Source: Streptomyces sp. L-9-10 (GTDB taxonomy: Bacteria; Actinomycetota; Actinomycetes; Streptomycetales; Streptomycetaceae). From it: 64,000 nucleotides of DNA. The stretch is from NCBI RefSeq assembly GCF_004151105.1, contig NZ_PHRF01000119.1, positions 1 to 64,000 on the forward strand, written 5' to 3'. The notes below the pieces were generated by a model that was given only the letters and a program-made list of their open reading frames with translations, did no database searches and had not been told where the DNA came from. Positions 15,607 to 23,256 of this stretch are shown in pieces. The translations under genes and the position numbers were made by a program. How positions within the stretch are numbered: position 1 is the first letter of the stretch; each line of letters starts with the position of its first letter.

Positions 15607-16656
15607 TCAGCTCGCTACTCGTACGGCGAGCGCGTCACCGATCTGGTCGGTCGTACGCGCGGTGGCCGCCGTACCGTCACGCCCGGCGAGATCGGCCGCG
15701 ACGGCCTCCTCCACCCGGACGGCCTCGGCGTCGAAGCCGAGGTGTCGCAGCAGCAGGGCGACGGAGAGGATGGTGGCCGTGGGGTCGGCCTTCCCCTGGC
15801 CCGCGATGTCCGGCGCCGACCCGTGGACCGGCTCGAACATGGACGGGAACGTACGGTCCGGATTGATGTTCGCGGACGCGGCCAGGCCGATACCGCCGGT
15901 CACGGCGGCGGCCAGGTCGGTGAGGATGTCACCGAAGAGGTTGTCGGTGACGATCACGTCGAAGCGGTCGGGCTGGGTGACGAAGAAGATCGTCGCGGCG
16001 TCGACATGCAGATAGTCGGTGGCGACGTCGGGGTACTCCTGGCCCACGCGGTCGAAGATGTTCTTCCACATGTGGCCGGCGTAGACGAGGACGTTGTTCT
16101 TGTGGACCAGCGTCAGCTTCTTGCGCGGACGGGAGTTGGCGCGCTCGTACGCGTCACGGACGACCCGCTCCACGCCGTACGCCGTATTGAGACTCACTTC
16201 GGTGGCCACCTCGGCGGGCGTGCCCGTGCGCAGCGAACCTCCGTTGCCGGTGTACGGACCCTCGGTGCCCTCGCGGACGACGACGAAGTCGATGTCCGGG
16301 CGGCCCGCCAGCGGCGTGGCCGTGTTGGGGAAGAGCTTCGACGGCCGCAGGTTCACGTAGTGGTCGAAGGCGAAGCGCAGCTTGAGCAGCAGTCCGCGCT
16401 CCAGGACGCCGGACGGCACGGTCGGGTCGCCGATCGCGCCGAGCAGGATCGCGTCATGTCCCTTGAGGGCCTCCAGCTCCGCGTCCGGGAGGGTCTCCCC
16501 GGTGCGGTGCCAGCGGCTCGCGCCGAGGTCGTACTCCTTGGTCTCCAGCTTCACATCCTGGGGAAGGACCGCGCGCAGGACCTTCAGGCCCTGGGCCACG
16601 ACCTCCTGGCCGATGCCGTCACCGGGGATCACTGCGAGATTGAGGCTGCGAGACAT
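15607..16656 (-). CDS. leuB: 3-isopropylmalate dehydrogenase
   Basis: A 349-aa protein from ATG 16656, the short actinobacterial LeuB type. It oxidises and decarboxylates 3-isopropylmalate with NAD to give the leucine precursor 2-oxoisocaproate. The N-terminal LAVIPGDGIGQEVV, the REGTEGPYTGNGG substrate loop, VHKNNVLVYAGHMWKNIFD with the catalytic Lys, the DNLFGDILTDLAAAVTGGIGLAAS metal-binding segment and FEPVHGSAPDIAGQGKADPTA NAD loop are all present. leuA, leuC and leuD are not in the window. The divergent promoter region with the phosphatase gene carries a TGTCCA-N5-TGGACA inverted repeat that could be its operator. A strong terminator isolates it from ilvE. Confidence 0.96.
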   Translation of the reverse strand: MSRSLNLAVIPGDGIGQEVVAQGLKVLRAVLPQDVKLETKEYDLGASRWHRTGETLPDAELEALKGHDAILLGAIGDPTVPSGVLERGLLLKLRFAFDHYVNLRPSKLFPNTATPLAGRPDIDFVVVREGTEGPYTGNGGSLRTGTPAEVATEVSLNTAYGVERVVRDAYERANSRPRKKLTLVHKNNVLVYAGHMWKNIFDRVGQEYPDVATDYLHVDAATIFFVTQPDRFDVIVTDNLFGDILTDLAAAVTGGIGLAASANINPDRTFPSMFEPVHGSAPDIAGQGKADPTATILSVALLLRHLGFDAEAVRVEEAVAADLAGRDGTAATARTTDQIGDALAVRVAS

Positions 16657-16695
16657 GGGTGCACCTTACCGCTCGTCCCAGTGCATGACATCGCG

Positions 16696-16712
16696 TGTCC
16701 ATTCTGTGGACA
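16696..16712. promoter_or_regulatory. Inverted repeat TGTCCA-N5-TGGACA in the leuB promoter region
   Basis: A perfect 6-bp inverted repeat with a 5-base spacer lies 40 bases upstream of leuB and 73 bases upstream of the divergent phosphatase gene. The spacing suits a dimeric repressor, possibly an NdgR/LtbR-type IclR regulator of leucine genes; that identity is inference. Confidence 0.5.
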
Positions 16713-16784
16713 GATTGCGAATCAGTCGTCAACTGGACGCCCGCGATACATGCATCCGCCACCCATTGGTGTCACGGTCGGCAC

Positions 16785-18362
16785 ATGGAAACTCCCCGCG
16801 TCGGGATTCCCGACCATCTCGCCTCCCGTATGACCATGCCGGAGCAGCACGCGTACCTGCGCGAAAAGATCGGCCGACGCGGCCTGCTGCGGGCGGGCAC
16901 GTTCGCCGCCGGGACGGTGGCGGGCGCCGGTCTGCTCGGCTCCAGCGCCGCCACCGCGGGCGCCACCACGGCCACCGCGCCCGCCTTCCTGCCGTCGTCG
17001 GCCGCCGTACGGGTCGACGGATCGCTGGTGGCCCCGTTCGGCCGCCACCTGGCCTTCGGCTCCGACCCGAAGACCATGATGTCCGTCTCGTGGCAGGTGC
17101 CGTTCGCGGTGCGGAACCCCTACGTCCGGGTGGGCCTGAAGCCCTGGGACCTGAGCCAGAGGATCAAGGCGGAGGTGCGCTCGCTGCACACCCCGTCGCT
17201 GTCCGCCGAGCTGCCCGCGGTGGACCAGTACTACCTGCATGTCCCGCTGGAGCGGCTGCGCCCCGGCACGACCTACTACTACGGCGTGGGCCACGAGGGC
17301 TTCGACCCGGCGGACGCGCGCAACCTGGGCACGGTCGGTACGTTCCGTACGGCCCCGCCGCGCGCCGAGCCGTTCGTCTTCACCGCCTTCGGCGACCAGG
17401 GCGTCTCCTACGACGCCCTCGCCAACGACCAGGTGATCCTGGGCCAGAACCCGGTCTTCCATCTGCACGCGGGGGACATCTGCTACGCGGACAGCAGCGG
17501 CCAGGGTCTGCCCGCGGACACCTACGACGCGCGGGTCTGGGACCAGTTCCTGGCGCAGACCGAGTCGGTGGCCTCGCGGGTGCCCTGGATGGTGACCACC
17601 GGCAACCACGACATGGAGGCCTGGTACTCCCCCGACGGGTACGGCGGCCAGAACGCGCGCTGGTCCCTGCCGGGCGGCGGGCTGGATCCGGTGACGTCGC
17701 CGGGCGTCTACTCGTTCCGGTACGGCAATGTCGGCGTGGTCGCCCTCGACGCGAACGACGTCTCCCACGAGATCCGGGCCAACGCCGGCTACACCGACGG
17801 CGCCCAGACGCGCTGGCTGGACCGGCGGCTCGGTGAGCTGCGCGCGGACAAGGACATCGACTTCATCGTGGTGTTCTTCCACCACTGCGCCTTCTCGACC
17901 ACGAACGCCCATGCCTCGGACGGCGGGGTGCGCGACGCGTGGGTGCCGCTCTTCGACAAGCACCGCGTCGACCTGGTCGTCAACGGCCACAACCATGTGT
18001 ACGAGCGCACCGACGCGCTGCGCGGCGGCGTCGTCGGGCGCCGGGTGCCGGTCGGTGAGTCGGTCAGTTCGGTACGCGACGGCATCGTGTACGTCACGGC
18101 GGGCGGCGCGGGCAAGGCGCTGTACGACTTCCCGGTGCCCGACAGTTACGAGGGCCATGTCGCCGAGGTCGAGAGCGTGCCGTCGTACCACTGGGAGCGG
18201 GGCGGCGCCAAGGCCACCGAGACCGTGGAGTGGTCGCGCGTGCGCTACACCGGGTTCTCGTTCCTCGCCGTCGAGGTGACGACGGGCCACCGCCCGGCGC
18301 TGAAGGTCTCCGCGCTCGCCGAGAGCGGCGAGCGCGTGGACCACTTCACCATCACGCGCTGA
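16785..18362 (+). CDS. Tat-secreted purple-acid-phosphatase-like metallophosphoesterase
   Basis: A 525-aa precursor from ATG 16785 (no clear ribosome site; ATG 16830 is an alternative). It has a Tat motif GRRGLLRAGTFAAGT about 30 residues in, then a fibronectin-like domain (about 80-200) with LRPGTTYYYGVGHEG, typical of purple acid phosphatases. The metallophosphoesterase part has the metal ligands in order: FGDQG, HAGDICYAD, TTGNHDME, FFHHCAF and VVNGHNHVYERT. Such enzymes release phosphate from organic esters outside the cell. The Tyr in GDICYAD is the residue that coordinates iron and gives the purple colour in this family. It is divergent from leuB. Phosphate-starvation control is possible, but I saw no clear PHO box. 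Confidence 0.88.
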   Translation: METPRVGIPDHLASRMTMPEQHAYLREKIGRRGLLRAGTFAAGTVAGAGLLGSSAATAGATTATAPAFLPSSAAVRVDGSLVAPFGRHLAFGSDPKTMMSVSWQVPFAVRNPYVRVGLKPWDLSQRIKAEVRSLHTPSLSAELPAVDQYYLHVPLERLRPGTTYYYGVGHEGFDPADARNLGTVGTFRTAPPRAEPFVFTAFGDQGVSYDALANDQVILGQNPVFHLHAGDICYADSSGQGLPADTYDARVWDQFLAQTESVASRVPWMVTTGNHDMEAWYSPDGYGGQNARWSLPGGGLDPVTSPGVYSFRYGNVGVVALDANDVSHEIRANAGYTDGAQTRWLDRRLGELRADKDIDFIVVFFHHCAFSTTNAHASDGGVRDAWVPLFDKHRVDLVVNGHNHVYERTDALRGGVVGRRVPVGESVSSVRDGIVYVTAGGAGKALYDFPVPDSYEGHVAEVESVPSYHWERGGAKATETVEWSRVRYTGFSFLAVEVTTGHRPALKVSALAESGERVDHFTITR

Positions 18363-18365
18363 CTC

Positions 18366-18390
18366 CCGCGCCGGCCGGTGGCCGGCGCGG
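18366..18390 (+). terminator. Hairpin terminator after the phosphatase gene
   Basis: CCGCGCCGGCC/GGCCGGCGCGG, an 11-bp perfect stem with a 3-base loop, begins four bases after the stop codon. It can also serve the convergent small gene ending at 18409. Confidence 0.8.
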
Positions 18391-18408
18391 ATCAGCGACC
18401 GGCGCGGG

Positions 18409-18540
18409 TCAGTGGCCGGTCGAGCCGCCGTTGTCCCTGCGGTCGAGAGCACGCTGGAGGGCGGCGGCGGCGTTCTTGCGGTCGGATTCGCTGGTGCGGG
18501 AGGTGTGACGGACGCGGCGGCGGACAGTCGTCTCGGCCAT
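18409..18540 (-). CDS. Conserved 43-aa basic protein of unknown function
   Basis: ATG 18540 is preceded by AAGGAG at a good distance (CCAAGGAGTCGATCATC). The product, MAETTVRRRVRHTSRT then SESDRKNAAAALQRALDRRD and a short Gly/Ser tail, is strongly basic with a predicted amphipathic helix in the middle and no membrane segment. I recall similar 40-45-aa proteins in other Streptomyces without a known role. The good ribosome site and consistent third-position G+C support a real gene. It stands alone; the 296-bp gap upstream (18541-18836) holds its promoter region and nothing else I can name. Confidence 0.65.
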   Translation of the reverse strand: MAETTVRRRVRHTSRTSESDRKNAAAALQRALDRRDNGGSTGH

Positions 18541-18836
18541 GATGATCGACTCCTTGGAATAGCTGAGCCACGCGGCGGGACCGCGTGATGCGTCAGCGCT
18601 GCCGGAAGGGGCGCGGCCGGAAGGGGCGGGGGCATACGCGACAGGGATTGCCTGTGTGCGGGCGCGTGCCAACAACCGCCATTCGCTGGATCGAGCGAGA
18701 CGTTCGGCTCATTCCAAGCTAAGCGAGGATCGGCGCTCTGTCCCCACGATTACTCGGACTTCCTACTATCTGAGACGGTGATCACTCCGACCTGCGGAAA
18801 TCCCTCGTGGGTCGGCGAAGATCCACCGGACGCGCC

Positions 18837-19397
18837 CTACATCACATCGCCGTCGCGCCAGTCGAAGACCAGCGCCGTGTCATCCCCGGGGGACGCCGGT
18901 CCCGGGAGGGGCCGTCCCGCCGCCGGACGCAGATACGTGGAGCCCTCCTCGTCCGGCAGCCGTACCACTCCCCCGGGCGCCAGCACCTCGATCCGGTGCG
19001 GCCAGGACTGCCAGCCGCGCGCCCGGTAGAGCCGCGCCCCGTCCTCCGAGGCGGAGAGCGCCCCGGCGTCGTACGCGCCGTCGATCACGCGCTCCAGCAC
19101 CTCCATCACCCGGTCGCCGAGCCCCCGTCGGCGCCGGTCGGCCCGTACGCCCACGGCCTCGACGTAGCCGACGCGGTAGGAGCGGCCGTCGTGCAGCACC
19201 CGGCGCTGGACCACACTGCCGTGCGCGAGGAGCGTGCCGTCCGGGTCCCGTACGAGGGCGTGCACACCGCCGAGCCCGTGGTCCCAGTCCTCGTCGGAGA
19301 ACCCGCCCTCGAAGGCGGCGTCCAACAGGGCGCGGATCTCCGTGAGTTCGGCCTGGGAGAGCTCGAAGGTGTGGGCGGTGCGCAGGATTTCGGTCAT
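18837..19397 (-). CDS. GNAT acetyltransferase, AAC(2')-I-like aminoglycoside N-acetyltransferase homologue
   Basis: A 186-aa protein from ATG 19397. It aligns along its length with mycobacterial AAC(2')-Ic as I remember it: FEGGFSDEDWDHGLGGVHAL, VVQRRVLHDG, GYVEAVGVRADRRRRGLG (the acetyl-CoA pyrophosphate loop, about 78-94), GAYDAGALSASEDGARLYRARGW and the C-terminal FDWRDGDVM. AAC(2') enzymes acetylate the 2' amino group of gentamicin- or kanamycin-class drugs; chromosomal versions may have other natural substrates. One notable change: the last residue, Trp181 in AAC(2')-Ic and a substrate contact there, is Met186 here. Whether it confers resistance is unknown. It stands alone, divergent from the DUF1206 gene. 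I am confident of the family, less of the drug activity. Confidence 0.85.
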   Translation of the reverse strand: MTEILRTAHTFELSQAELTEIRALLDAAFEGGFSDEDWDHGLGGVHALVRDPDGTLLAHGSVVQRRVLHDGRSYRVGYVEAVGVRADRRRRGLGDRVMEVLERVIDGAYDAGALSASEDGARLYRARGWQSWPHRIEVLAPGGVVRLPDEEGSTYLRPAAGRPLPGPASPGDDTALVFDWRDGDVM

Positions 19398-19518
19398 ACG
19401 CGCCACTCTCTCAGGGCCCGCCCTCCGCCGCGCGTTCCAGGCCCTGTCTTCAAAGTCTCGCCGCGGGGCCCGCTGTTTCCGGGCGGAGGGCCGGGGCACT
19501 CGACCAGCGGAGGCCCAT

Positions 19519-20358
19519 ATGAACGTACACACGGCGTCACTCAACGGACGAGGCAAGGCGCGACAGGCGGCGAACAGCCAGGCCATGGACGGGGCGGCCC
19601 GCTGGGGCTTCGCCGCGCGCGGGGTGATCTATCTGCTCATCGGCGTGCTCGCGCTCCGGGTCGCGTTCGGCGGTGGCGGCCCGGAGGCCGACCGCGGCGG
19701 CGCGCTGGCGGAGATCGCGGGGCAGCCGTGGGGCGTCGTCCTCCTCTGGGCCCTGGGCATCGGGCTGGCGGGCATGGCGCTGTGGCGCCTCTCCGAGGCG
19801 CTGTTCGGCGCGGCGGGACCCGACGGCCACAAGACGCACAAGCGGCTGCTGTCGGCGGGACGGGCGGTCTTCTACGGATTCGTCGCCTACTCCGTGCTGG
19901 CGTTCGCCGCCGGTGACAAGGGCAGCGGCAGCGGGTCCGGCGACCGTCAGTCGCGGGATGTCACCGCCAAGGCGCTGGAGCTGCCGGGCGGGCAGTGGAT
20001 CGTGGGGGCCGCGGGGGTGGGCATCACCGCCGCGGGGCTCTGGGTCGGTGCCCGCGCGGTGCTGCGCAAGTACCACAAGCATCTGAAGCTCGGCCGGATG
20101 TCCCGCGGGGCACGGCGGTTCCTCGATGTGACCGGCGTCGCGGGCGGGGCCGCGCGGGGCGTTCTCTTCGCCGCCCTGGGGGTGTTCGTCGTCCAGGCGG
20201 CCGTCGCCTATGAGCCGGACCGGGCCAAGGGGGTCGATGACACCCTGCGCTCCTTCACCGACACCCCGGCGGGGCCCTGGCTGCTCGCGGTGGTCGCGGT
20301 GGGGCTGGCACTGTTCGGGATCTTCTCGTTCATGATGGCCCGCTGGCGCAGGGTCTGA
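19519..20358 (+). CDS. DUF1206 integral membrane protein
   Basis: A 279-aa protein from ATG 19519, with GCGGAGG upstream. It contains three copies of the DUF1206 unit, each a pair of membrane helices, opening with the repeated pattern RWGFAARGVIYLLIGVLALRVAF, GRAVFYGFVAYSVLAF and GAARGVLFAALGVFVVQAA. A conserved Arg-Gly or Arg-Ala pair sits at the start of each. The family is widespread in actinobacteria and cyanobacteria with no established function. Residues 1-24 are hydrophilic and probably cytoplasmic. It ends just before a strong terminator shared with pruA. Confidence 0.88.
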   Translation: MNVHTASLNGRGKARQAANSQAMDGAARWGFAARGVIYLLIGVLALRVAFGGGGPEADRGGALAEIAGQPWGVVLLWALGIGLAGMALWRLSEALFGAAGPDGHKTHKRLLSAGRAVFYGFVAYSVLAFAAGDKGSGSGSGDRQSRDVTAKALELPGGQWIVGAAGVGITAAGLWVGARAVLRKYHKHLKLGRMSRGARRFLDVTGVAGGAARGVLFAALGVFVVQAAVAYEPDRAKGVDDTLRSFTDTPAGPWLLAVVAVGLALFGIFSFMMARWRRV

Positions 20359-20374
20359 CGCTCCGGGCATGGAG

Positions 20375-20417
20375 CCGCCCCCGTACCGGCGAAGGGGGGT
20401 TGCCGGTACGGGGGCGG
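20375..20417. terminator. Bidirectional terminator between DUF1206 gene and pruA
   Basis: A 16-bp perfect stem (arms 20375-20390 and 20402-20417, CCGCCCCCGTACCGGC) with an 11-base loop lies between the convergent genes. Confidence 0.88.
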
Positions 20418-20431
20418 AGTCTGCGGGGCCG

Positions 20432-22063
20432 TCAGCCCATGTGCGGGTAGCGGTAGTCGGTCGGCGGGACCAGCGTCTCCTTGATGGCGCGGGTCAGTGT
20501 CCAGCGCATCAGGTTCTGCGGGGCGCCCGCCTTGTCGTTCGTACCGGACGCGCGGCCACCGCCGAAGGGCTGCTGGCCGACGACGGCGCCGGTCGACTTG
20601 TCGTTGATGTAGAAGTTGCCCGCCGCGTAGCGCAGCTTCTCCATCGCGTCGGCCGCGGCGGCGCGGTCACCGGCGATGACCGAGCCGGTCAGGGCGTACG
20701 CCGAGACGGACTCCATCTGCGCGAGGACCGTCTCGTAGTCGGCGTCGTCGTACACGTGCACCGCGAGGATCGGGCCGAAGTACTCGGTCGTGAAGACCTC
20801 ATTCTCTGGGTCGGTGCAGGCGATGACGGTCGGCCTGACGAAGTAGCCGACGGAGTCGTCGTACGTACCGCCCGCGACGATCGTGCACGTCGGGTCGGCG
20901 GCGGCGCGGTCGATGGCGGCCTTGTTCTTGGCGAAGGCGCGCTCGTCGATGACGGCGCCGATGAAGTTCGAGAGGTCGGTGACATCGCCCATGGCGATCC
21001 CGTCGACCTCGGCCGCGAACTCCTCCTTGAACCCGTCGTTCCAGATCGACGCCGGGACATAGGCGCGCGAGGAGGCGGAGCACTTCTGGCCCTGGTACTC
21101 GAAGGAGCCCCGGGTCAGCGCCGTCCTGAGGACCGCGCGGTCGGCGCTCGGGTGGGCGACGACGAAGTCCTTGCCGCCGGTCTCGCCGACGATCCGCGGG
21201 TAGGAGCGGTACGTCTCGATGTTGTTGCCGACGGTCTTCCACAGGTGCTGGAAGGTCCTGGTCGAACCGGTGAAGTGAATGCCCGCCAGGTCGCGGTGGT
21301 TCAGGGCCACCTCGGAGACGGCGATGCCGTCGCCCGTCACCAGGTTGATGACGCCCTTGGGCAGGCCGGCCTCCTCCAGCAGCTCCATCAGCAGCACGGC
21401 GGCGAGGGTCTGCGTGGGGGACGGCTTCCAGACCACGACATTGCCCATGAGCGCGGGCGCGGTCGGCAGGTTGCCCGCGATCGCCGTGAAGTTGAACGGG
21501 GTGATCGCGTAGACGAACCCTTCGAGCGGCCGGTGGTCGAGCCGGTTCCAGACGCCGGGCGAGTTGGCCGGCGGCTGCTCGGCGAGCAGGTCACGGGCGT
21601 ACTTGACGTTGAAGCGCCAGAAGTCGACCAGCTCGCAGGGGGTGTCGATCTCGGCCTGCTGGGCGGTCTTCGACTGCCCGAGCATGGTCGCGGCGGCCAG
21701 CGTCTCGCGCCACGGTCCCGCGAGCAGTTCGGCGGCGCGCAGGATGATCGCGGCGCGGTCGTCGAAGGACATGGCGCGCCAGCCGGGGGCGGCGGCCAGG
21801 GCGGCGTCGACCGCGTCGCGCGCGTCCTGCTGGGTGGCGCCCGCGAACGTACCGAGCACGGCCCGGTGGTTGTGCGGCTGTACGACGTCGACGCGCTCGC
21901 CCCCGCCCATCCGCTTCTCGCCGCCGATCGTCATCGGCAGATCGACGGGGTTCTCGGCCAGCTCCTTGAGCTTGACCTCAAGACGGGCCAGCTCCGGGGA
22001 GCCCGGGGCGTAGCCGTGCACCGGCTCGTTGACCGGCGCGGGAACCTGGGTCACAGCGTCCAT
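20432..22063 (-). CDS. pruA: L-glutamate gamma-semialdehyde (1-pyrroline-5-carboxylate) dehydrogenase
   Basis: A 543-aa aldehyde dehydrogenase from ATG 22063 (AAGGAG upstream). It oxidises glutamate semialdehyde to glutamate with NAD, the second step of proline catabolism. The catalytic Cys328 lies in EYQGQKCSASSRAY and the general-base Glu294 in IVGETGGKDFV, the form typical of P5C dehydrogenases; the NAD site includes TPFNFTAIAGNLPTAPALMGN. The length matches the stand-alone actinobacterial type rather than the fused PutA of enterobacteria. The proline dehydrogenase gene is 57 bases upstream on the same strand, so they form an operon, and a PucR-type regulator is divergent from it. Confidence 0.96.
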   Translation of the reverse strand: MDAVTQVPAPVNEPVHGYAPGSPELARLEVKLKELAENPVDLPMTIGGEKRMGGGERVDVVQPHNHRAVLGTFAGATQQDARDAVDAALAAAPGWRAMSFDDRAAIILRAAELLAGPWRETLAAATMLGQSKTAQQAEIDTPCELVDFWRFNVKYARDLLAEQPPANSPGVWNRLDHRPLEGFVYAITPFNFTAIAGNLPTAPALMGNVVVWKPSPTQTLAAVLLMELLEEAGLPKGVINLVTGDGIAVSEVALNHRDLAGIHFTGSTRTFQHLWKTVGNNIETYRSYPRIVGETGGKDFVVAHPSADRAVLRTALTRGSFEYQGQKCSASSRAYVPASIWNDGFKEEFAAEVDGIAMGDVTDLSNFIGAVIDERAFAKNKAAIDRAAADPTCTIVAGGTYDDSVGYFVRPTVIACTDPENEVFTTEYFGPILAVHVYDDADYETVLAQMESVSAYALTGSVIAGDRAAAADAMEKLRYAAGNFYINDKSTGAVVGQQPFGGGRASGTNDKAGAPQNLMRWTLTRAIKETLVPPTDYRYPHMG

Positions 22064-22120
22064 GGGTGCCGAATCTCCTTCATCAGTAGGTCAGGGGCGG
22101 TCGGTCTCGGTGGCGGCGGT

Positions 22121-23047
22121 TCAGCCGCGGCTGACCAGCGAACGCAGGAAGAACGCGAGGTTGGCGGGGCGCTCGGCGAGGCGGCGCATGAAGTATCCGT
22201 ACCAGTCGGTGCCGTACGCGATGTAGACACGCATCCGGTGTCCCTCGGCGGCCAGCCGGTCCTGCTCGGCCTCCCGGATGCCGTACAGCATCTGGAACTC
22301 GTACTCATCGAGCTTACGTCCGGCGCGGCGGGCGAGGTGCTGGGCGATCGCGATGAGGCGCGGGTCGTGGGAGCCGACCATCGGGTAGCCGCCGCCGTTC
22401 ATCAGGATCCTGAGGCAGCGGACATACGCCCGGTCGACCTCTCTCTTGTCCTGGTACGCGACGGACGCGGGCTCCTTGTAGGCGCCCTTGACGAGCCGCA
22501 CGCGCGAGCCGGCCTCGGCGAGCCTCCGGCAGTCCTCCTCGGTGCGGAAGAGGTACGACTGGACGACCGCGCCGGTCTGCGGGAAGCGGTCGCGCAGCTC
22601 GCCGTGGATGGCGAGCGTCGAGTCGATGGTGGTGTGGTCCTCCATGTCGAGGGTGACCGTGGTGCCGATCTCGGCGGCGGCCTCGACGACGGCGGTGACG
22701 TTCTTCAGCGCGAGGTCGTGTCCGCCGGGCAGGGCCTGCCCGAAGGAGGAGAGCTTGACCGACATCTCGGCGCGGGCGCCCAGCTCAAGCGGGGCGAGGG
22801 CCTCGATCAGCCTCAGATAGGCGTCCCGGGCGGCCAGCGCCTCGGTCGGGTCGGAGATGTCCTCGCCGAGGACGTCGAGAGTGATCTCCAGACCGCGGCC
22901 GGCCATGTTCTGGACCACCGGGACCATCTCCGTGACCGACTCACCGGCGATGAAGCGGTTCACCACGGGCTTGGTGACCGGGGCGGCCGAGACGACACGG
23001 CGCATTCTGTCGCTCCGCGACGCGGCGAGGATCACGGGACCCAGCAC
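22121..23047 (-). CDS. putA: Proline dehydrogenase
   Basis: A 308-aa FAD enzyme from the GTG at 23047, which has GGAGG at the right distance (GGAGGTGCCCC then GTG); an upstream ATG at 23143 lacks one. It oxidises proline to 1-pyrroline-5-carboxylate. The TIM-barrel landmarks LDVLGEDIS, MSVKLSSFG, TLDMEDHTTIDSTL, VRLVKGAYKEPA and the C-terminal YGTDWYGYFMRRLAERPAN, with the substrate-binding Arg pair, are all there. It is the first gene of the putA-pruA operon. The 209-bp gap to the divergent PucR-type gene holds two inverted repeats that may be operator sites for proline induction. Confidence 0.95.
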   Translation of the reverse strand: MLGPVILAASRSDRMRRVVSAAPVTKPVVNRFIAGESVTEMVPVVQNMAGRGLEITLDVLGEDISDPTEALAARDAYLRLIEALAPLELGARAEMSVKLSSFGQALPGGHDLALKNVTAVVEAAAEIGTTVTLDMEDHTTIDSTLAIHGELRDRFPQTGAVVQSYLFRTEEDCRRLAEAGSRVRLVKGAYKEPASVAYQDKREVDRAYVRCLRILMNGGGYPMVGSHDPRLIAIAQHLARRAGRKLDEYEFQMLYGIREAEQDRLAAEGHRMRVYIAYGTDWYGYFMRRLAERPANLAFFLRSLVSRG

Positions 23048-23189
23048 GGGGCACCTCCACGGTGAGATCGAGAGAGCCGTAACCGAACGACCGACCATCC
23101 GCCGAACATCCGCGAGACGGAATCGATCAGTTCGGTACAGCAAGGAGAACCACTGTGAAATTTAAGGACCGGTACGTTCCTCAGCCATC

Positions 23190-23234
23190 GACAGCTGTCA
23201 CGCATCCGTGGCCCGGATCTCAGACATGTGTCTG
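23190..23234. promoter_or_regulatory. Two inverted repeats between putA and the PucR-type gene
   Basis: GACAGCTGTC (23190-23199) is a perfect 10-bp palindrome and CAGACA-TG-TGTCTG (23221-23234) an inverted repeat with a 2-base centre. Both are close to the PucR-type start at 23257 and within the promoter region of the divergent putA operon. They are plausible binding sites for the regulator. Confidence 0.45.
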
Positions 23235-23256
23235 AAAGCAGTGGGAGAATGTCCGG

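Noticed and set aside
20369..23065. A long plus-strand frame across pruA and putA
   Set aside because: Same cause: it mirrors two well-supported minus-strand genes and shows no known motif.
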